Assembly (NCBI RefSeq): GCF_964340395.1
Contig: NC_135554.1
Coordinates: 28,691,130-28,713,629 of the forward strand
DNA from: Glandiceps talaboti
Lineage: Eukaryota > Hemichordata > Enteropneusta > Spengelidae
DNA: 22,500 bases
Reading direction: 5' to 3'
Each line of letters opens with the position of its first letter. Position 1 is the first letter of the stretch. Position numbers and translations under genes: made by a program. The notes under the pieces are model-generated. The model worked only from the letters and a program-made list of their open reading frames with translations, was not told the DNA's origin and searched no databases. Positions 22,397 through 22,500 of the stretch are shown one piece after another.

Positions 22397-22500
22397 GCTG
22401 GTTCAAAATCCTCTAGAACACAGCTAATGAATGCAAGCTTTAAGAACCATCTTGACACAAAAAAGATCGATAAAGAAATTTCGTTTGCTACTGATTTAAA

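Overview
The window is animal nuclear DNA: AT-rich, full of microsatellites and transposon remains, with one split gene and one tRNA gene. The best evidence is a four-exon gene with GT-AG introns encoding a histone-fold protein recognisable as DNA polymerase epsilon subunit 4 (POLE4), a metazoan-type elongator tRNA-Met, and a Gmr1-type Ty3/Gypsy retrotransposon, a group first described in deuterostomes. I infer an invertebrate, probably a marine deuterostome (amphioxus, hemichordate or echinoderm). The sequence alone does not settle which.

Layout. 1-1635: intergenic DNA with a (TG)n/(TCTG)n microsatellite. 1701-13943: POLE4 on the + strand. Exon 1 is 1701-1919, exon 2 12570-12654, exon 3 13370-13411, and a less certain terminal exon 4 is 13900-13943. 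Intron 1 is about 10.65 kb. It holds a CpG-rich patch with two NRF1-like palindromes (about 2640-2730), long (TA)n tracts, a 100-bp inverted-repeat element, a complete 6.37-kb LTR retrotransposon in antisense orientation (3364-9732), a strong snap-back hairpin, and a broken L1-like LINE ORF2 fragment (10594-11372, minus).

13944-22315: no gene recognised. This part holds members of a dispersed repeat family linked to (CTGT)n or (TG)n tracts, a (TTTA)n/(TA)n block, and a minisatellite made of 49- and 59-bp monomers. The minisatellite is interrupted by a 390-bp element with 15-bp perfect terminal inverted repeats and a clean target duplication. Beyond it lie a 114-bp-period tandem repeat, a tRNA-derived SINE head and a long (AT)n tract. 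22316-22388: an intact tRNA-Met(CAT) with a Pol III terminator.

The most striking object is the retrotransposon. Its two 773-bp LTRs look identical, its single gag-pol frame of 1540 codons is open, and every catalytic motif I looked for is present. Its pol order is protease - integrase - reverse transcriptase - RNase H, the Ty1/Copia order, although the sequences are Ty3/Gypsy-like. The end of its capsid resembles the SCAN domain. It appears to be a recent insertion into an (AT)n tract in the POLE4 intron.
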